Made by a program: the position numbers and the translations under genes. Shown one piece after another: positions 63,036 to 64,000 of a stretch of 64,000 nucleotides of DNA. The stretch's first letter is position 1, and the number at the start of each line of letters is the position of its first letter. The notes beneath the pieces are model-generated. The model worked only from the letters and a program-made list of their open reading frames with translations. It was not told the origin of the DNA and made no database searches. Source of the stretch: an uncultured Sphingomonadaceae bacterium (GTDB lineage Bacteria; Pseudomonadota; Alphaproteobacteria; Sphingomonadales; Sphingomonadaceae); contig CANNCV010000001.1 in the NCBI GenBank assembly GCA_947503245.1, positions 1,053,501-1,117,500 of the forward strand, written 5' to 3'.

Positions 63036-63397
63036 ATCTTGCTTCCTTTTATATATGGTTCAGCGAATTGCCACTCAGCGCAATCTTGTCAACGCTATTC
63101 ATGCAAAGGGAAGATAAGTGACTGGGCAGCACCGAATATGCGCAGATATGTGATAAATTCGCATCGGCCTTGTTTTTAGAAGCCTTTTATTGTGCAAAAA
63201 TATTGCGCAGCATAAACAAGAATCTGCAAAAAATTCAGGTTTTCGTAGCGTCAACATCGGAGGGTAGTTCTACCAAAATGCTGCGCGAAAAAAAATTGCA
63301 TCGGAACCGTAATTATGACAGTTTTGTCGCAAGTGATGAATTTATGACGTGAGATTGTGAATAGTCACTGCAAACAAAATATCTTTGGGAGAAGAGG
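63036..63397. other. Intergenic region between the CaiB gene and the TonB receptor
   Basis: A 362-base AT-rich region between divergent genes. It must hold both promoters; I could not single out convincing boxes. GGGAGAAGAGG just before the receptor start is a strong ribosome site. A short 60-codon frame here is not protein-like. No riboswitch was recognised. Confidence 0.4.
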
Positions 63398-64000
63398 ATG
63401 CAAAAGATTTGGAAGCCTGTGCTGGGCCTATGTTGTTCGGTCTCTGTGGCGTCGCTGGCCTGTGGAACGGCCTATGCTCAGGATGGTCAAGAGCCGCAAG
63501 AAGCACAATCCGACGATGAAGAGTTTGATGACAGCAATGTTATCATCGTGAACGCAACCTTGCGCGCGAACGACGTTCAGGACATTCCCATCGCTGTCAC
63601 GGCTGTTACACCGGTAGAGTTGGAACGCCAAGGCATTGCTAATATTCAAACATTGGGTGCGGTTGCGGCAAGTTTCAACATTCAATCATCCCAAACAGAG
63701 TCGCAGGGCACATCAATCCGTATTCGCGGTGTTGGTACAACGGGTAACAATATTGGTCTGGAATCAGCTGTTGGTGTTTTCATTGACGGTGTCTACCAAT
63801 CACGCCCCGGCGTTGCGCTGGGTGAACTTGTAGATATTGAACAACTTGAAGTCTTACGCGGTCCACAAGGTACATTGTTCGGCCGTAATACCACTGCAGG
63901 TGCCTTGGTCGTCCGCAATAAACGTCCTGACCTAAATGAATATGCTGCAGAATTTGTTGCAACATATGGCAATTTTGATCTGTTCAATGCGCAGGCCGTT
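63398..64000 (+). CDS. TonB-dependent receptor (C-terminal part outside window)
   Basis: The first 201 codons of an outer-membrane receptor. Signal peptide ends near GTAYAQ. An acidic stretch follows, then the TonB box-like NVIIVNATLRANDVQDIPIA and the plug domain: SIRIRGVGTTGNNIGLESAV, GVFIDGVYQSRPGVALGELV and IEQLEVLRGPQGTLFGRNTTAGALVV. This is the large sphingomonad type that imports plant, sugar or lipid-like compounds. No regulator adjoins it inside the window. It is divergent from the CaiB/SBF operon, which might handle the imported compound. Confidence 0.93.
   Translation, partial: MQKIWKPVLGLCCSVSVASLACGTAYAQDGQEPQEAQSDDEEFDDSNVIIVNATLRANDVQDIPIAVTAVTPVELERQGIANIQTLGAVAASFNIQSSQTESQGTSIRIRGVGTTGNNIGLESAVGVFIDGVYQSRPGVALGELVDIEQLEVLRGPQGTLFGRNTTAGALVVRNKRPDLNEYAAEFVATYGNFDLFNAQAV

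Overview
The window reads as chromosomal DNA of an alphaproteobacterium, most likely a member of the Sphingomonadales with moderate GC content. This is inferred from the protein families present: a TonB-dependent receptor of the sphingomonad type, an EcfG-like sigma factor, the block glnE-bcp-DUF455-M23 peptidase, a GltB-like FMN protein, the agmatine genes aguA/aguB, and many exported lipoproteins and peptidases. No transposase, integrase, phage gene or CRISPR array was seen. About 65 protein genes, one tRNA, several structured leaders and a few repeats are described.

Layout. 1-8.4 kb: a 2-oxoglutarate/Fe(II) oxygenase cut by the window edge, an EVE protein with glutaminase, then an operon of aldehyde dehydrogenase, ThDP enzyme and VOC lipoprotein divergent from an SMP-30 lactonase. 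8.5-16 kb: an FAD oxidase with an unusual membrane insert, a 3-oxoacid CoA-transferase pair (scoA/scoB) interrupted by a HAD lipoprotein, an MBL-fold protein and a chemoreceptor. 16-24 kb: Dps, then a minus-strand series aguA, GltB-like protein, two exported methyltransferase-like paralogues, aguB, and an M28 peptidase. 24-30 kb: ECF sigma factor, glnE, bcp, DUF455 and M23 peptidase. 30-39 kb: a catabolic region for an acyl or terpenoid-like substrate. It holds acyl-CoA synthetase, GNAT, P450 and aldehyde dehydrogenase in one operon, and thiolase, SDR, crotonase and TetR regulator in another. Both operons begin with the same 18-bp operator-like palindrome. 39-50 kb: a beta-helix/diheme cytochrome pair, mtnP, nhaA with a folded leader, a bciA homologue, fpr, an AraC regulator, YHS and MAPEG proteins, and an M28 peptidase. 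50-54 kb: tRNA-Arg(TCT) with degenerate copies of its 3' end, an AT-rich patch, a queuosine-precursor transporter, and a Tiki/TraB-like lipoprotein. 54-64 kb: a PspC gene preceded by three tiny paralogous membrane peptides and a sigma-54 promoter, then recF, an SGNH esterase with an ABC exporter pair, a symporter with a CoA-transferase, and the start of a TonB receptor.

The most unusual structure is at 54096-54763 on the minus strand. A perfectly spaced -24/-12 (sigma-54) promoter is followed by three peptide genes of 28, 28 and 29 codons, each with its own Shine-Dalgarno sequence, and then by a short pspC. The peptides are too short for normal gene calling. The sequence suggests a phage-shock-like envelope-stress operon built from duplicated single-span micropeptides. 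Other strong leads are the shared operator of the catabolic operons, the RNA folds ahead of nhaA and of the YHS gene, and a bacteriochlorophyll-type reductase with no other photosynthesis gene nearby.
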